Shown here piece by piece: positions 1-8,109 of a DNA stretch of 41,026 bases. Below the pieces are notes generated by a model. That model was not told where the DNA came from and searched no databases. It was given only the letters and a program-made list of their open reading frames with translations. Location: contig CANJJU010000007.1 of NCBI GenBank assembly GCA_947474815.1, positions 1-41,026 on the forward strand, given 5' to 3'. Both the position numbers and the translations under genes were made by a program. Numbering within the stretch: the stretch's first letter is position 1; every line of letters starts with the position of its first letter. This DNA is from Chitinophagaceae bacterium. Its GTDB lineage: Bacteria; Bacteroidota; Bacteroidia; Chitinophagales; Chitinophagaceae.

Positions 1-2973
1 ACTTCTTATCCTAACAGTACATTAAATTTCACTGTTGCATTGGCAGGAAACGCTACAACAGATACCTATAGTTATGGTGTTGCTATATGGGTAGATTGGA
101 ACAACGATGGCGTATTTACTGATGCTACTGAAAGGGTATACAATTCAAATGCATACGTTTATTCTGCTTCTGGCAGTTTCACTATACCAAATGGCACTTT
201 GCCTGGATCTTATCGTATGCGAGTACTTGCTGATTATTATTTATACCCACCTAGTTCTTGCAGTTTTGATAGTTTTGGTCCATATGGTGAAGCAGAGGAT
301 TACACCATCAAGGTTTTCTCAACAACTCCAAACTGCGCTACATTAATTTCGCCCGCAGATGCTGCTACAGGCGTGTCACAATTAGCTACATTGAATTGGG
401 ATGCAGTATTAGATGCTACTTATAATGTATATTTTGGTACCAACAATCCTCCTACAGATATTGTTAATGGAACGAACCAATCGGGTACTAGCTATACTCC
501 AGCAGCAATCTTAAACCCTACTACCACTTACTATTGGAGAATTGAACCTAAAAACTCATTGAATAATACAGCTAGTTGTTCTACTTGGAGTTTTACTACT
601 CAAGCAGCAGCTCCATCACTTTCTGCTACATCCTTAGCAAGCTTTAGCGCTTGTGTAGGGTCCTTATCTAATGCTAATACTTTTGTAATTAATGGAATCA
701 ATTTAACTGGAACAAACATTACCATTACAGCTCCAACAAATTGTACAATTTCAGAAGATGATATCAACTACTATTCCTCAATTGATGTCAACCATTCATC
801 TGGAACTATTTCTAATAAAACCATTTATGTAAAACTTACTCCTTCTGCAGAAGGAGCGTATAGTGATAATATTGTTATCAGCAATGGAGGGCTTTCTACA
901 AATGTAAACGTGGCTGTTACAGGAACAGGTAATAGGGTGTTTAACGGAACGTACACAGTAGGATCAAGTGGAGCTTATGATTATCCTACATTAACTGCAG
1001 CTGTAACGGCCTACAATAATATTCAGTGTATCACTGGAGATGTTGTATTTCGTTTAATGGATGCCAACTATTCTTCAGCAGAAACTTTCCCCATTGTAAT
1101 AAATAACATCTCTAACGATGCCAATTATACTCTAACAATTCGTCCGGCAACGACGGCTACTATTATTAATTCATCTAATTTGACGGCATCGGCTATTATT
1201 AAAATAAATGATGTTCACCATATTATTATTGATGGTTCCAATAATGGTACCACCTCAAAAGATCTCACGATTACAAATAATAATAGTACTACTACTAGCG
1301 CCGCTATATGGATTGGTAGTTCTGTTTACGGGGCTTATAATATTATTGTTAAGAATTGCAATATTTCAGGAAACAATGCCAATACTACTGTTGCAGGCGT
1401 AATAGCTGGAAGCAACATAACAATGGGTGATGCTGCAGGGGCGCCCAATTCCTATATTACTATTGATAATAATACCATTACAGCTGCTCAGAATGCCTTG
1501 TATTATTCTGGAGAAGCATCTTCGCATGATGATCATTTAACTGTAACTAATAATATTTTTGGATCTAGCGTTGCTGCTAATAGACTTGGTTACAGAGGAA
1601 TGTTCTTAGGTAATGTAGATAACTTTTTAGTTGATGGAAACACCATTAATGGTGTATACTACTCAGGGTCATCTTCTGTAATTGGTATTCAGCTAGGCTT
1701 TTTAGCTGCCAATGGAACAATCACAAAAAACAAAATATACGATATAAAAAATTCTAGCACACTTGGATATGGAAGTTGTGGTATTTATCTAAGCAACACT
1801 TCTACTACTGCTAATCTTAACGTCTCAAATAACTTTATTAGTGATGTAGCTTCTTATGGTTATAACGGCGTAACTAGCGCGGATAATGGCAATGGAATAT
1901 TTATATATTCTGGAGGCGGATATAATATTGATCACAACACTATAAACTTGGCAACCAGTCAAACCGCAGCAAATGGCAATCCAGCTGCTATAAATATTTC
2001 TTCTAATTTTACTACTACGGGAGGAATAAATCTCAGAAATAATATTTTCTCTATTCCTGCAACGGTGGGAAAGCGATATGCAATTTATTGTGGAGCTGCA
2101 AATACTGTTTTTAATACTATTGATTACAATGATTATTATTCTGCAGGAACCAATATCGGCTTTCTGGGCGCAAATCAGGCAACGCTCGGTGCTATTCAAA
2201 CTGCCTTTGGAGGAAACCTTAATTCCAAAAATATTGCTCCTGTTTTTGTGAATGCGGCTAATAATTTACACTTGATACCCGCTAGCAATACAACACTTGA
2301 TAACCTTGGTACGCCATTAGCCGCCATTACGAATGATATTGATTTAGAATCTAGGTCATTGACTACACCAGATATGGGTGCGGATGAGTTTAATTCCAGT
2401 ACATTGGCCGTGAGCTTATTAAGTTTAACAGGAGCTAAAGAAGGTACTCGTAATATATTACGTTGGGTTACTGCAACAGAAACCAATAACAATGGATTTG
2501 AAGTACAGCGTTCTACAGATGGTATTCATTACAATGCTATAGGATACGTTCAATCTTTAGCAACTGGTGGCAATAGTTCTTCAAACCTTAGCTATTTATT
2601 TACAGATAACACCTTTACGGGAACTATTCAATATTATCGTTTGCGTCAGGTAGACAATGACAATACGAGTCACCTAAGCAATGTGGTAGTAATCAGAGAG
2701 GCTAATCCAGTTGTATTATCAATAACTGAATTATATCCAAATCCTGCAAGCTCATTTATTAATGTTGTTATTTCATCACCTATGAGTGACAAGGTAACAG
2801 CCGTTATTACAGATGTGCTTGGGAAGACTATTTTACAAAAACAACTTGCAGTTGAAAAAGGAAACAACGTTGTATCATTTAATATTGCTCAATTGGCTTC
2901 AGGCACTTATTTTGTAAAATTAACATGCAACAACAATTGCCCTAAAGCAGTTAGTAGGTTTGTGAAAAAATAA
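1..2973 (+). CDS. Secreted beta-helix protein with T9SS sorting domain, 5' end off window
   Basis: The reading frame is open from base 1, so the gene begins outside the window; a TTG at 40 is only an internal codon. Domains in order: a GEVED-type domain (nt ~1-315, with WVDWNNDGVF and GEAEDYTI), a fibronectin-III-like domain (~330-600, ending YYWRI...SCSTWSFTT), an Ig-like stretch (~610-930), and a long Asn/Ser/Thr-rich region with many short NN/IT/IS strands typical of right-handed parallel beta-helices (~950-2380). It ends in a type A T9SS sorting domain (~2710-2970, ELYPNPASS ... GTYFVKL). Such proteins are exported through the outer membrane by T9SS and anchored or released. A strong terminator follows. 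The function beyond secreted adhesin or carbohydrate-binding-like architecture cannot be told. Confidence 0.85.
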   Translation, partial: TSYPNSTLNFTVALAGNATTDTYSYGVAIWVDWNNDGVFTDATERVYNSNAYVYSASGSFTIPNGTLPGSYRMRVLADYYLYPPSSCSFDSFGPYGEAEDYTIKVFSTTPNCATLISPADAATGVSQLATLNWDAVLDATYNVYFGTNNPPTDIVNGTNQSGTSYTPAAILNPTTTYYWRIEPKNSLNNTASCSTWSFTTQAAAPSLSATSLASFSACVGSLSNANTFVINGINLTGTNITITAPTNCTISEDDINYYSSIDVNHSSGTISNKTIYVKLTPSAEGAYSDNIVISNGGLSTNVNVAVTGTGNRVFNGTYTVGSSGAYDYPTLTAAVTAYNNIQCITGDVVFRLMDANYSSAETFPIVINNISNDANYTLTIRPATTATIINSSNLTASAIIKINDVHHIIIDGSNNGTTSKDLTITNNNSTTTSAAIWIGSSVYGAYNIIVKNCNISGNNANTTVAGVIAGSNITMGDAAGAPNSYITIDNNTITAAQNALYYSGEASSHDDHLTVTNNIFGSSVAANRLGYRGMFLGNVDNFLVDGNTINGVYYSGSSSVIGIQLGFLAANGTITKNKIYDIKNSSTLGYGSCGIYLSNTSTTANLNVSNNFISDVASYGYNGVTSADNGNGIFIYSGGGYNIDHNTINLATSQTAANGNPAAINISSNFTTTGGINLRNNIFSIPATVGKRYAIYCGAANTVFNTIDYNDYYSAGTNIGFLGANQATLGAIQTAFGGNLNSKNIAPVFVNAANNLHLIPASNTTLDNLGTPLAAITNDIDLESRSLTTPDMGADEFNSSTLAVSLLSLTGAKEGTRNILRWVTATETNNNGFEVQRSTDGIHYNAIGYVQSLATGGNSSSNLSYLFTDNTFTGTIQYYRLRQVDNDNTSHLSNVVVIREANPVVLSITELYPNPASSFINVVISSPMSDKVTAVITDVLGKTILQKQLAVEKGNNVVSFNIAQLASGTYFVKLTCNNNCPKAVSRFVKK

Positions 2974-3002
2974 ACAGTCTCTTTAGTAATATAAATCTTT
3001 AT

Positions 3003-3040
3003 AAAAATCCCCGCTCAAAATGAGTGGGGATTTTTATTTT
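3003..3040 (+). terminator. Intrinsic terminator after the beta-helix gene
   Basis: A near-perfect hairpin (AAAAATCCCCGCTCA paired with TGAGTGGGGATTTTT, one G-U pair, short loop) is followed by a T-rich run. It lies 30 bases after the stop codon at 2973. Confidence 0.85.
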
Positions 3041-3147
3041 AATAGAACGGGATCCTAGATACAACAATTGGCCTATTAATTCGTTATTACCCTTTGAGTT
3101 GAAAACAACATATAAGTAATGTTTTAATACACTAAAACAAAAAGAAA

Positions 3148-3155
3148 TAACTTTG
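3148..3155 (+). promoter_or_regulatory. Bacteroidota -7 element for the PLD-like gene
   Basis: TAACTTTG matches the Bacteroidota -7 consensus TAnnTTTG and lies 18 bases before the start codon at 3174. No clear -33 box is visible. Confidence 0.6.
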
Positions 3156-3173
3156 GTAAAGTTTTAAAATTAA

Positions 3174-4832
3174 ATGAGGGCGCGACATAAAAATATTATT
3201 ACTGTACTTTTGTTGTTATTTACAATTTCTGCAGAAGCTCAAAATCCTACTATTAAATGCTATTTTAATAAATCAGTTGATAATGCATTGTCTACAGGTA
3301 CAAATGCTATCAACTTAAATTCAGCTTTTCCAGATACGATTGCTGCGTATATCAATAGGGCAAAATATACACTAGACATTGCCGTGTATAATTTTTCTTC
3401 CACGGGTACAGATATATTAGCAAAGATTGCAACAGCGGTAAATGATGCTTATACAAGAGGGGTGGTGGTTAGATGGATTTATGATGGCAGCTCTGGTAAT
3501 AGCGGATTAAGTTTATTAAACACAAACATTCCCACAATTGGAAGTCCTACGAGTGGAAGCTATGGAATCATGCATAATAAATTTGTAGTGATAGATGTTA
3601 ATTCCGCTAATAGTGAAGATCCATATGTTATTTCCGGTTCATATAATTTTACGCTTTCTCAAACCAACACTGATTATAATAATATAATCATTATTCAAAA
3701 TAAGGATGTTGCCTTAGCATATTACAATGAGTTTAATAAAATGTGGGGCGGCACAGATAATACACCTAATTTAACTTCAAGCAAATTTGGTACACGTAAA
3801 ACCACTTCTGCTGCGCATTATTTTAATGTGAATGGAACAGATGTGCAGGTGCACTTTAGTCCAAAAGACACTTGTTCTAAATATTTATCACAAGTAATTA
3901 ATTCATCTGATTATGATTTGTTTTTTGGTATCTATGCTTTTACAAACAATACTATTGCAAATTTAATTTTAAATAAATTTAATACCGGCGTTGCGGTAAG
4001 GGGCATTATGGATAATTTTAGTAAAATATATTCTCCTTATACAACCCTTAGTACTCCATTGGCCAACAATATGATTTCCTATACTGGCACTGGATTATAT
4101 CACAATAAAATAATGTTGGTAGATGCGCTTGCTCCATCCTCAGACCCACAAGTCTTAACCGGCTCTTATAATTGGTCTGCTTCAGCAGAATCATCTAATG
4201 ATGAAAACTTTATTATAGTGCACGATCAATACATCGCTAATCAGTATTATCAATCAATGTGTAAAAATATTACAGATATGGGAGGCAACGCTTGTATTAC
4301 TACTTTACCCTTAGAATGGACTTCTTTTAATGCGAGCATAAGCAATAATAACACAGGCACACTAAACTGGGCCACTGGCCACGAGCAAAACAATGATCAT
4401 TTTGAAGTGGAGCATGCTTTTGATGGAATACATTTTTCAAGAATAGGAATTGTATCTGCAATGAATTCTGTTAATGGTAATCGCTATCAATATATAGACA
4501 GCCGTTTACACGAAGGATACAATTATTATAGAATAAAATCAGTTGATAAAGACGGCAATTTTCAATATTCGAAATTGGCTAATATTTACAATAGGCCTAG
4601 TGATAAATTTATTATCTATCCAAATCCAGTAACCTCTTCATTACAAGTTTTACTTCCACCCAACAATACCAAAGTGTTTATATATAATATAACTGGGTTG
4701 TTAATAAAAGAAATTGACACAAAAAATATTTCTACGGTCAATATAAACCTAAGCGGACTTAGCAAGGGTGCTTATTTTGTAAAACTAATTACCGACAAGG
4801 GTGTTTTTCAGCAGCAGTTTATAAAAGAGTAA
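3174..4832 (+). CDS. Secreted phospholipase D-like protein (two HKD motifs) with T9SS tail
   Basis: The 552-residue protein has an N-terminal signal peptide (residues 1-22, ending SAEAQ). It carries two HKD motifs of the phospholipase D superfamily: H134-N-K136 with D141, and H310-N-K312 with D317, each followed by a GSYN(F/W) strand. Two HKD half-sites form one active site in this superfamily, which includes phospholipases, nucleases and cardiolipin synthases, so hydrolysis of a phosphodiester is likely but the substrate is unknown. The C-terminus is a type A T9SS sorting domain (YPNPVTSS ... GAYFVKL), so the enzyme should be exported through the outer membrane. It has its own promoter and ends 2 bases before the convergent glycosyltransferase gene. 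Confidence 0.88.
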   Translation: MRARHKNIITVLLLLFTISAEAQNPTIKCYFNKSVDNALSTGTNAINLNSAFPDTIAAYINRAKYTLDIAVYNFSSTGTDILAKIATAVNDAYTRGVVVRWIYDGSSGNSGLSLLNTNIPTIGSPTSGSYGIMHNKFVVIDVNSANSEDPYVISGSYNFTLSQTNTDYNNIIIIQNKDVALAYYNEFNKMWGGTDNTPNLTSSKFGTRKTTSAAHYFNVNGTDVQVHFSPKDTCSKYLSQVINSSDYDLFFGIYAFTNNTIANLILNKFNTGVAVRGIMDNFSKIYSPYTTLSTPLANNMISYTGTGLYHNKIMLVDALAPSSDPQVLTGSYNWSASAESSNDENFIIVHDQYIANQYYQSMCKNITDMGGNACITTLPLEWTSFNASISNNNTGTLNWATGHEQNNDHFEVEHAFDGIHFSRIGIVSAMNSVNGNRYQYIDSRLHEGYNYYRIKSVDKDGNFQYSKLANIYNRPSDKFIIYPNPVTSSLQVLLPPNNTKVFIYNITGLLIKEIDTKNISTVNINLSGLSKGAYFVKLITDKGVFQQQFIKE

Positions 4833-4834
4833 AA

Positions 4835-6010
4835 CTATTCTACGACAGGCGCCTGCTCTATAAATTTATTATATATATCTGTATATTGTTTTGCTACTGT
4901 TTTATAATTAAATAATGCAGTAGCTTTTTCGGAGATAAGCTGAGGGCTATACGCTTTATAATTATCCATCATTTGCATCATAGCTTTTGCAAGAGCAGGA
5001 ATGTTTTCACTTTCCACCAACAATCCATTTTCTTTATCAATTAATTCTGGTATTCCGCCTACTCTAGTCCCAACAACAGGAAGACCACAACACAGTGCCT
5101 CTAAAACTACACAAGACTGAGTCTCAAAAAGACTAAACATTAACAAAGCGGAAGATTGTTGCATTAACTGGGCAATTTCAGCATAAGAGACAGTGGGCAT
5201 AAAGGAAACTTGCTCAGACAAATCTAGTTGCACTGCAAGCGAAATTAATTTTTCGGGCTGGTTGCCCACCATGAGTAATTCAAAATCATACCCCTTCTCT
5301 TTAACTAATTTACATGCTTCCAAAAGACCTTCAGGATTTTTATAATCATTCATAGAAGAAGGATGGATGAAGCGGAACTTTTTTATGTCAATCGGGGCAA
5401 AGTAAAAGACTTCTGTGTTTACCACATTCGGTACTACGTGATAGTTAATAGCCGTAAAATATTTTGTTACAGTCTTTCCAAGATTGTCGGATACAGGTAA
5501 AAAAAATGTAGCCTTTTCTAATATTTTTTTATTAAGCAATCTTTGAAACCAATTAGCCTTGTAAATACTTTGTTTTAAACCAGGAGAGTATCCCGACCAG
5601 TGTTCGGTTACAACAAAAGGTATTTGAAATCTTTTCTTCAAATAGCGCGCTAGAAGACCTGCTTTCATTGCAACGTGTACATGAACAATGTCAGGAATGC
5701 CATTTTCATTTATAATCTGCCTATAAATTTTCTTTTGTAAACCAACGTATTTTATAAATGAATGAAGTTTTTCAAACATTCCTCCCCATCTTGTTTTTCC
5801 ATAATATACTTTGTAAACCATCAAATTACCAGTGATGTTTTTTTCAATTTCTACTTCATTGCTTTTTAGTTGTTCATCTTTAGTTACAAATAATAATATA
5901 ACTTTTGTTTGCTTACTTACTGCTATTGCATGGCGCTCAATAAAATCACCATCAAAAGCATCTTTTCTATTAGGATACCAACTTGGAAGCCAAAGAGTAT
6001 AATTTTTCAT
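4835..6010 (-). CDS. GT4-family glycosyltransferase
   Basis: The 391-residue protein has the GT-B fold arrangement of family 4 glycosyltransferases. It has an N-terminal acceptor domain (starting WLPSWYPNRKDAFDGDFIERH), a central PVSDNLG and VVPNVVNTEVF linker, and a C-terminal sugar-nucleotide domain. The latter carries the E-x7-E motif (FETQSCVVLEALCCGLPVVGT) followed by GGIPELI and NGLLVE. These enzymes add a sugar from a nucleotide donor to a growing polysaccharide or glycolipid at the cytoplasmic face. It lies 6 bases after the flippase gene and is surely co-transcribed with it, suggesting an exopolysaccharide or O-antigen-like glycan. Donor and acceptor are not evident. Confidence 0.9.
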   Translation of the reverse strand: MKNYTLWLPSWYPNRKDAFDGDFIERHAIAVSKQTKVILLFVTKDEQLKSNEVEIEKNITGNLMVYKVYYGKTRWGGMFEKLHSFIKYVGLQKKIYRQIINENGIPDIVHVHVAMKAGLLARYLKKRFQIPFVVTEHWSGYSPGLKQSIYKANWFQRLLNKKILEKATFFLPVSDNLGKTVTKYFTAINYHVVPNVVNTEVFYFAPIDIKKFRFIHPSSMNDYKNPEGLLEACKLVKEKGYDFELLMVGNQPEKLISLAVQLDLSEQVSFMPTVSYAEIAQLMQQSSALLMFSLFETQSCVVLEALCCGLPVVGTRVGGIPELIDKENGLLVESENIPALAKAMMQMMDNYKAYSPQLISEKATALFNYKTVAKQYTDIYNKFIEQAPVVE

Positions 6011-6016
6011 TGGATG

Positions 6017-7309
6017 TTAGTTGTCTCTAAAAATAATTTTCTTTATTTTGTTTAGGTCCTCGAAGTGTAAATAAAAAAACTGTTTAATTGTTACGTCGTA
6101 TTCCTTCATAAATATTCTCAATACGTATAAGAAATAAAGAAGATAGCCTACGCTGCTCACTCCTGCTGCAGCTTTTATACCAAATCTAGGAATAAGCAAT
6201 GCGTCTCCAACGATAATTGTAGTCATTGCAATTAACCCTCCTTTCATATTTACAATAGCTTTTCCCTTGCCTGAATAATAGGCCGACAGTATATACAGGG
6301 AAGAAAAGCAAATAATGCCAGGGATATAAAAAAGGAATGAAGAGTACATCTCTGTAAAACTATCTCCAAACATAAACGGGAATAACCATTTGCCTGTTAT
6401 TGTTAGCAATAAGCACAAAACCGCATAAGTGATTAAAATCAATCTAGACACCATACCAAGCAGGTCTTTAATTTGTTTTTTATTTCCTCCTGCGGTCAAC
6501 GGGAACACTACTGCCGCTAAAATTGAAGGAAATACAAAGAACATTTGCACAAGTTTAGATACTTGAATATAATTTCCAAGCTCTTTTGGAGTGCAGAAAT
6601 AGTGAACGAACCAATAGTCTATGCGATAACATAAAAAAGTGATGATGTTACACGTAAACACGATCAACAAGTAATTGAATATTTTTTTTAATTCAACCTT
6701 AGTGGGGAATAGATCTTCTCTAAAAATATTCGAACTCTTTATTAGCGCTATGGCTAGTATTGCTCCTTGCAATAGATAGCTGCCAAAATACACATTCAAA
6801 TATATATTGTTATTCAAAACGCCCTTCTCATTTACCAATACTATTAATAAAATTAAAAGTGCATTAATAACTATTCCTATTATGTTGGAGAACTTAAAGT
6901 TCTTGTGCGCGTAAAAAAAGCCACTCATAAAGGCGGTTAATAAGTTTCCACAAATAAAAAGAACCCCATGTGTACCATGCTTTGCATAAACGCTTTCTGG
7001 GTATGTGTATTTAATAAACCCAAAAAACAATAGCAATAGAACCCCTGAAGAAATCAGCCATATTATTGACAAGCCAAATAGTTTTGATTTTTTTATTTCT
7101 TCGTTTGAAGTAAAATAAACTATTGCTGATTCGAAGCTAATACTTAACAATAGTGTAATAAAGGCATAGCTGGTTATCAAATAATAAATTACTCCACTTG
7201 CCCCTGCTTCAAAGTGTCGAGCAATGGCAAGGTTTAATATAAAACTAGTTATATAAAACAATCCCCTCCAAACGACATTTTGAATAAATAGCTGTGGAAT
7301 ATTTTTCAT
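6017..7309 (-). CDS. Polysaccharide flippase (Wzx/MATE-like)
   Basis: The 430-residue, highly hydrophobic protein has about 12 predicted membrane segments. The N-terminus (RGLFYITSFILNLAIARHFEAGASGVIYYL) matches the start of Wzx-type lipid-linked oligosaccharide flippases, where an early helix pair is followed by an ALGxxxxG-like segment. Such proteins move undecaprenyl-linked sugar units across the inner membrane. It is the first gene of a two-gene unit with the GT4 gene downstream. Family-level assignment is good; the substrate is unknown. I see no strong TAnnTTTG box immediately upstream. Confidence 0.85.
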   Translation of the reverse strand: MKNIPQLFIQNVVWRGLFYITSFILNLAIARHFEAGASGVIYYLITSYAFITLLLSISFESAIVYFTSNEEIKKSKLFGLSIIWLISSGVLLLLFFGFIKYTYPESVYAKHGTHGVLFICGNLLTAFMSGFFYAHKNFKFSNIIGIVINALLILLIVLVNEKGVLNNNIYLNVYFGSYLLQGAILAIALIKSSNIFREDLFPTKVELKKIFNYLLIVFTCNIITFLCYRIDYWFVHYFCTPKELGNYIQVSKLVQMFFVFPSILAAVVFPLTAGGNKKQIKDLLGMVSRLILITYAVLCLLLTITGKWLFPFMFGDSFTEMYSSFLFYIPGIICFSSLYILSAYYSGKGKAIVNMKGGLIAMTTIIVGDALLIPRFGIKAAAGVSSVGYLLYFLYVLRIFMKEYDVTIKQFFYLHFEDLNKIKKIIFRDN

Positions 7310-7423
7310 GATAGAAGGGTAAAATACATCAAAATCAAGGAAATAAAAAAAAGCCTATTCTTAATCTAGATACTGTCCCTAATAATCGGTAGTAATCAGA
7401 ATGGCCTTGACCTTTAAATATAA

Positions 7424-7468
7424 AAAAATCCTCAGGGAATGCTGAGGATTTTGAAGTGGGCCCACTAG
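7424..7468 (-). repeat. 45-bp direct repeat, copy 1 (terminator plus tRNA 3' end)
   Basis: Identical by eye to 7563-7607. It contains the tRNA terminator and the last bases of the tRNA acceptor and T stem. It shows that a tRNA-plus-terminator unit was duplicated at an offset of 139 bp. Confidence 0.9.
7425..7452 (-). terminator. tRNA terminator, duplicate copy
   Basis: An 11-bp perfect stem (AAAATCCTCAG with CTGAGGATTTT, 6-base loop) is followed on the minus strand by a T run. It is identical to the terminator of the intact tRNA and lies behind the broken 3' tRNA copy. Confidence 0.8.
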
Positions 7469-7486
7469 TCCCGATAGTTATCGGGA
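7469..7486. repeat. 18-bp palindrome in the T loop of the broken tRNA
   Basis: TCCCGATAGTTATCGGGA, an inverted repeat with one central mismatch, sits where the intact copy has five bases. In minus-strand tRNA numbering it replaces nucleotides 57-61, directly after C56 of the T loop. It is a variant of the palindrome at 7504 and 8085. Confidence 0.9.
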
Positions 7487-7493
7487 GAACCTA

Positions 7494-7528
7494 GGACCCT
7501 CTGTTCCGATAGCTATCGGAAGAGTCAG
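7494..7528 (-). repeat. 35-bp direct repeat, left copy, bounding the tRNA/GIY-YIG cassette
   Basis: Identical by eye to 8075-8109. It is made of ten bases of tRNA anticodon-stem/variable sequence, an 18-bp palindrome and seven bases of the other anticodon-stem side. The two copies bound 546 bp carrying an intact tRNA and a GIY-YIG gene. Confidence 0.9.
7504..7521. repeat. 18-bp palindrome in the anticodon loop, copy 1
   Basis: TTCCGATAGCTATCGGAA is a perfect 18-base palindrome. It replaces tRNA nucleotides 35-39, directly after C34. The same sequence recurs at 8085-8102. Confidence 0.92.
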
Positions 7529-7562
7529 TGCTTACTATTTTTGGTAAAAATTATTTCAAAAT

Positions 7563-7607
7563 AAAAATCCTCAGGGAATGCTGAGGATTTTGAAGTGGGC
7601 CCACTAG
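7563..7607 (-). repeat. 45-bp direct repeat, copy 2 (belongs to the intact tRNA)
   Basis: Identical by eye to 7424-7468; it covers the terminator and 3' end of the intact tRNA. Confidence 0.9.
7564..7591 (-). terminator. Terminator of the intact tRNA(CAU)
   Basis: A perfect 11-bp stem with a 6-base loop starts 5 bases after the tRNA 3' end on the minus strand and is followed by a T run (7563-7567 complement). Confidence 0.85.
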
Positions 7608-7669
7608 GATTTGAACCTAGGACCCTCTGATTATGAGTCAGATGCTCTAACCAACTGAGCTATAGGCCC
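7596..7669 (-). tRNA. tRNA with CAU anticodon (elongator Met or Ile2)
   Basis: The minus strand folds into a complete cloverleaf: acceptor GGGCCTA with TGGGCCC (one G-U pair), D arm GCTC...GAGC with GGTTA loop, anticodon stem TCTGA/TCAGA with loop CTCATAA (anticodon CAT), T arm CTAGG/CCTAG with loop TTCAAAT, discriminator A73. CCA is not encoded. A CAU anticodon can be Met or, after lysidine modification, Ile. The GGGCC acceptor start resembles tRNA-Ile, but I cannot decide. It lies 62 bases downstream of the GIY-YIG stop with no clear promoter of its own, so it may be transcribed from the promoter at 8160. Confidence 0.93.
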
Positions 7670-7731
7670 TTTCCTAAGAAGGAAACGGGATGCTAAATTA
7701 ATTAAATTTAATAAAAAACAGTAGATATTTT

Positions 7732-8022
7732 TTAATGATCATATTTAGCCATTAATTTTTCAATCATTTCGGGATATTTTTTAAGATTTTCAATATAAAA
7801 GGTGCTTTTCATTAGTTTAATATGTTTTTCAATTTTCAAGGCCTGTTTAAAAGATTTACACTCAATACACAAGTAAGCCTTCCAATCATTTGTAAAGGAC
7901 GTATATGCATTATCATAATTTTTATTATTATGATTTTGTATTCTAGTTTCTACATCTTCATGCGAAACGCCCGTATAATATTTATTATAATCCTTAGAAT
8001 AAATTATATAACAAAAGTTCAT
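7732..8022 (-). CDS. Small GIY-YIG (URI-like) nuclease domain protein
   Basis: The 96-residue protein consists of one GIY-YIG domain: the YII ... YTG strands at residues 5-18, the catalytic Arg in VETRIQNHN (R27) and the catalytic Glu in ALKIEKHIK (E65), with a basic C-terminus. Single-domain GIY-YIG proteins are common in Bacteroidota and their role is largely unknown; the family includes homing and repair nucleases. The gene sits between two parts of a split tRNA and upstream of an intact copy, inside a block bounded by 35-bp direct repeats. No TAnnTTTG box is seen just upstream, so the promoter at 8160 may drive it. A role in creating this locus is possible but unproven. Confidence 0.85.
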   Translation of the reverse strand: MNFCYIIYSKDYNKYYTGVSHEDVETRIQNHNNKNYDNAYTSFTNDWKAYLCIECKSFKQALKIEKHIKLMKSTFYIENLKKYPEMIEKLMAKYDH

Positions 8023-8074
8023 TTGAAAAAATCTACATTTGATACCAATAAGTTAATCGAGAATATTTTTGACT

Positions 8075-8109
8075 GGACCCTCTGTTCCGATAGCTATCGG
8101 AAGAGTCAG
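8075..8109 (-). repeat. 35-bp direct repeat, right copy
   Basis: Identical by eye to 7494-7528, including the perfect palindrome. On its outer side the tRNA 5' half continues without a break to 8137. Confidence 0.9.
8085..8102. repeat. 18-bp palindrome in the anticodon loop, copy 2
   Basis: TTCCGATAGCTATCGGAA, identical to 7504-7521 and at the same position of the tRNA (after C34). Confidence 0.92.

Larger units (their letters stand above)
7457..7528 (-). pseudogene. Broken tRNA(CAU) copy: 3' part with palindromes in T loop and anticodon loop
   Basis: Compared with the intact tRNA at 7596-7669, this copy keeps the acceptor 3' strand, T stem, variable region and anticodon stem. The five bases of the T loop at the place of 7608-7612 are replaced by an 18-bp palindrome (7469-7486). 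The five bases of the anticodon loop at the place of 7630-7634 are replaced by another (7504-7521). Homology stops at 7528, after which the D arm and acceptor 5' strand are missing. It cannot make a working tRNA. Confidence 0.85.
7310..7731. other. Intergenic tRNA repeat region between flippase and GIY-YIG genes
   Basis: This stretch has no protein gene. From 7424 it holds a terminator copy, the 3' part of a broken tRNA with two palindromes, a second terminator copy and the intact tRNA(CAU). I see nothing recognisable in 7310-7420. Between the intact tRNA and the GIY-YIG stop (7670-7731) is AT-rich leader with a small hairpin (TTTCCT/AGGAAA, 7670-7685). Confidence 0.7.

Noticed and set aside
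40-2973. TTG at 40 as the true start of the first gene
   Set aside because: The frame is open and similar in composition back to base 1, and the protein lacks a signal peptide, so the real start lies left of the window.
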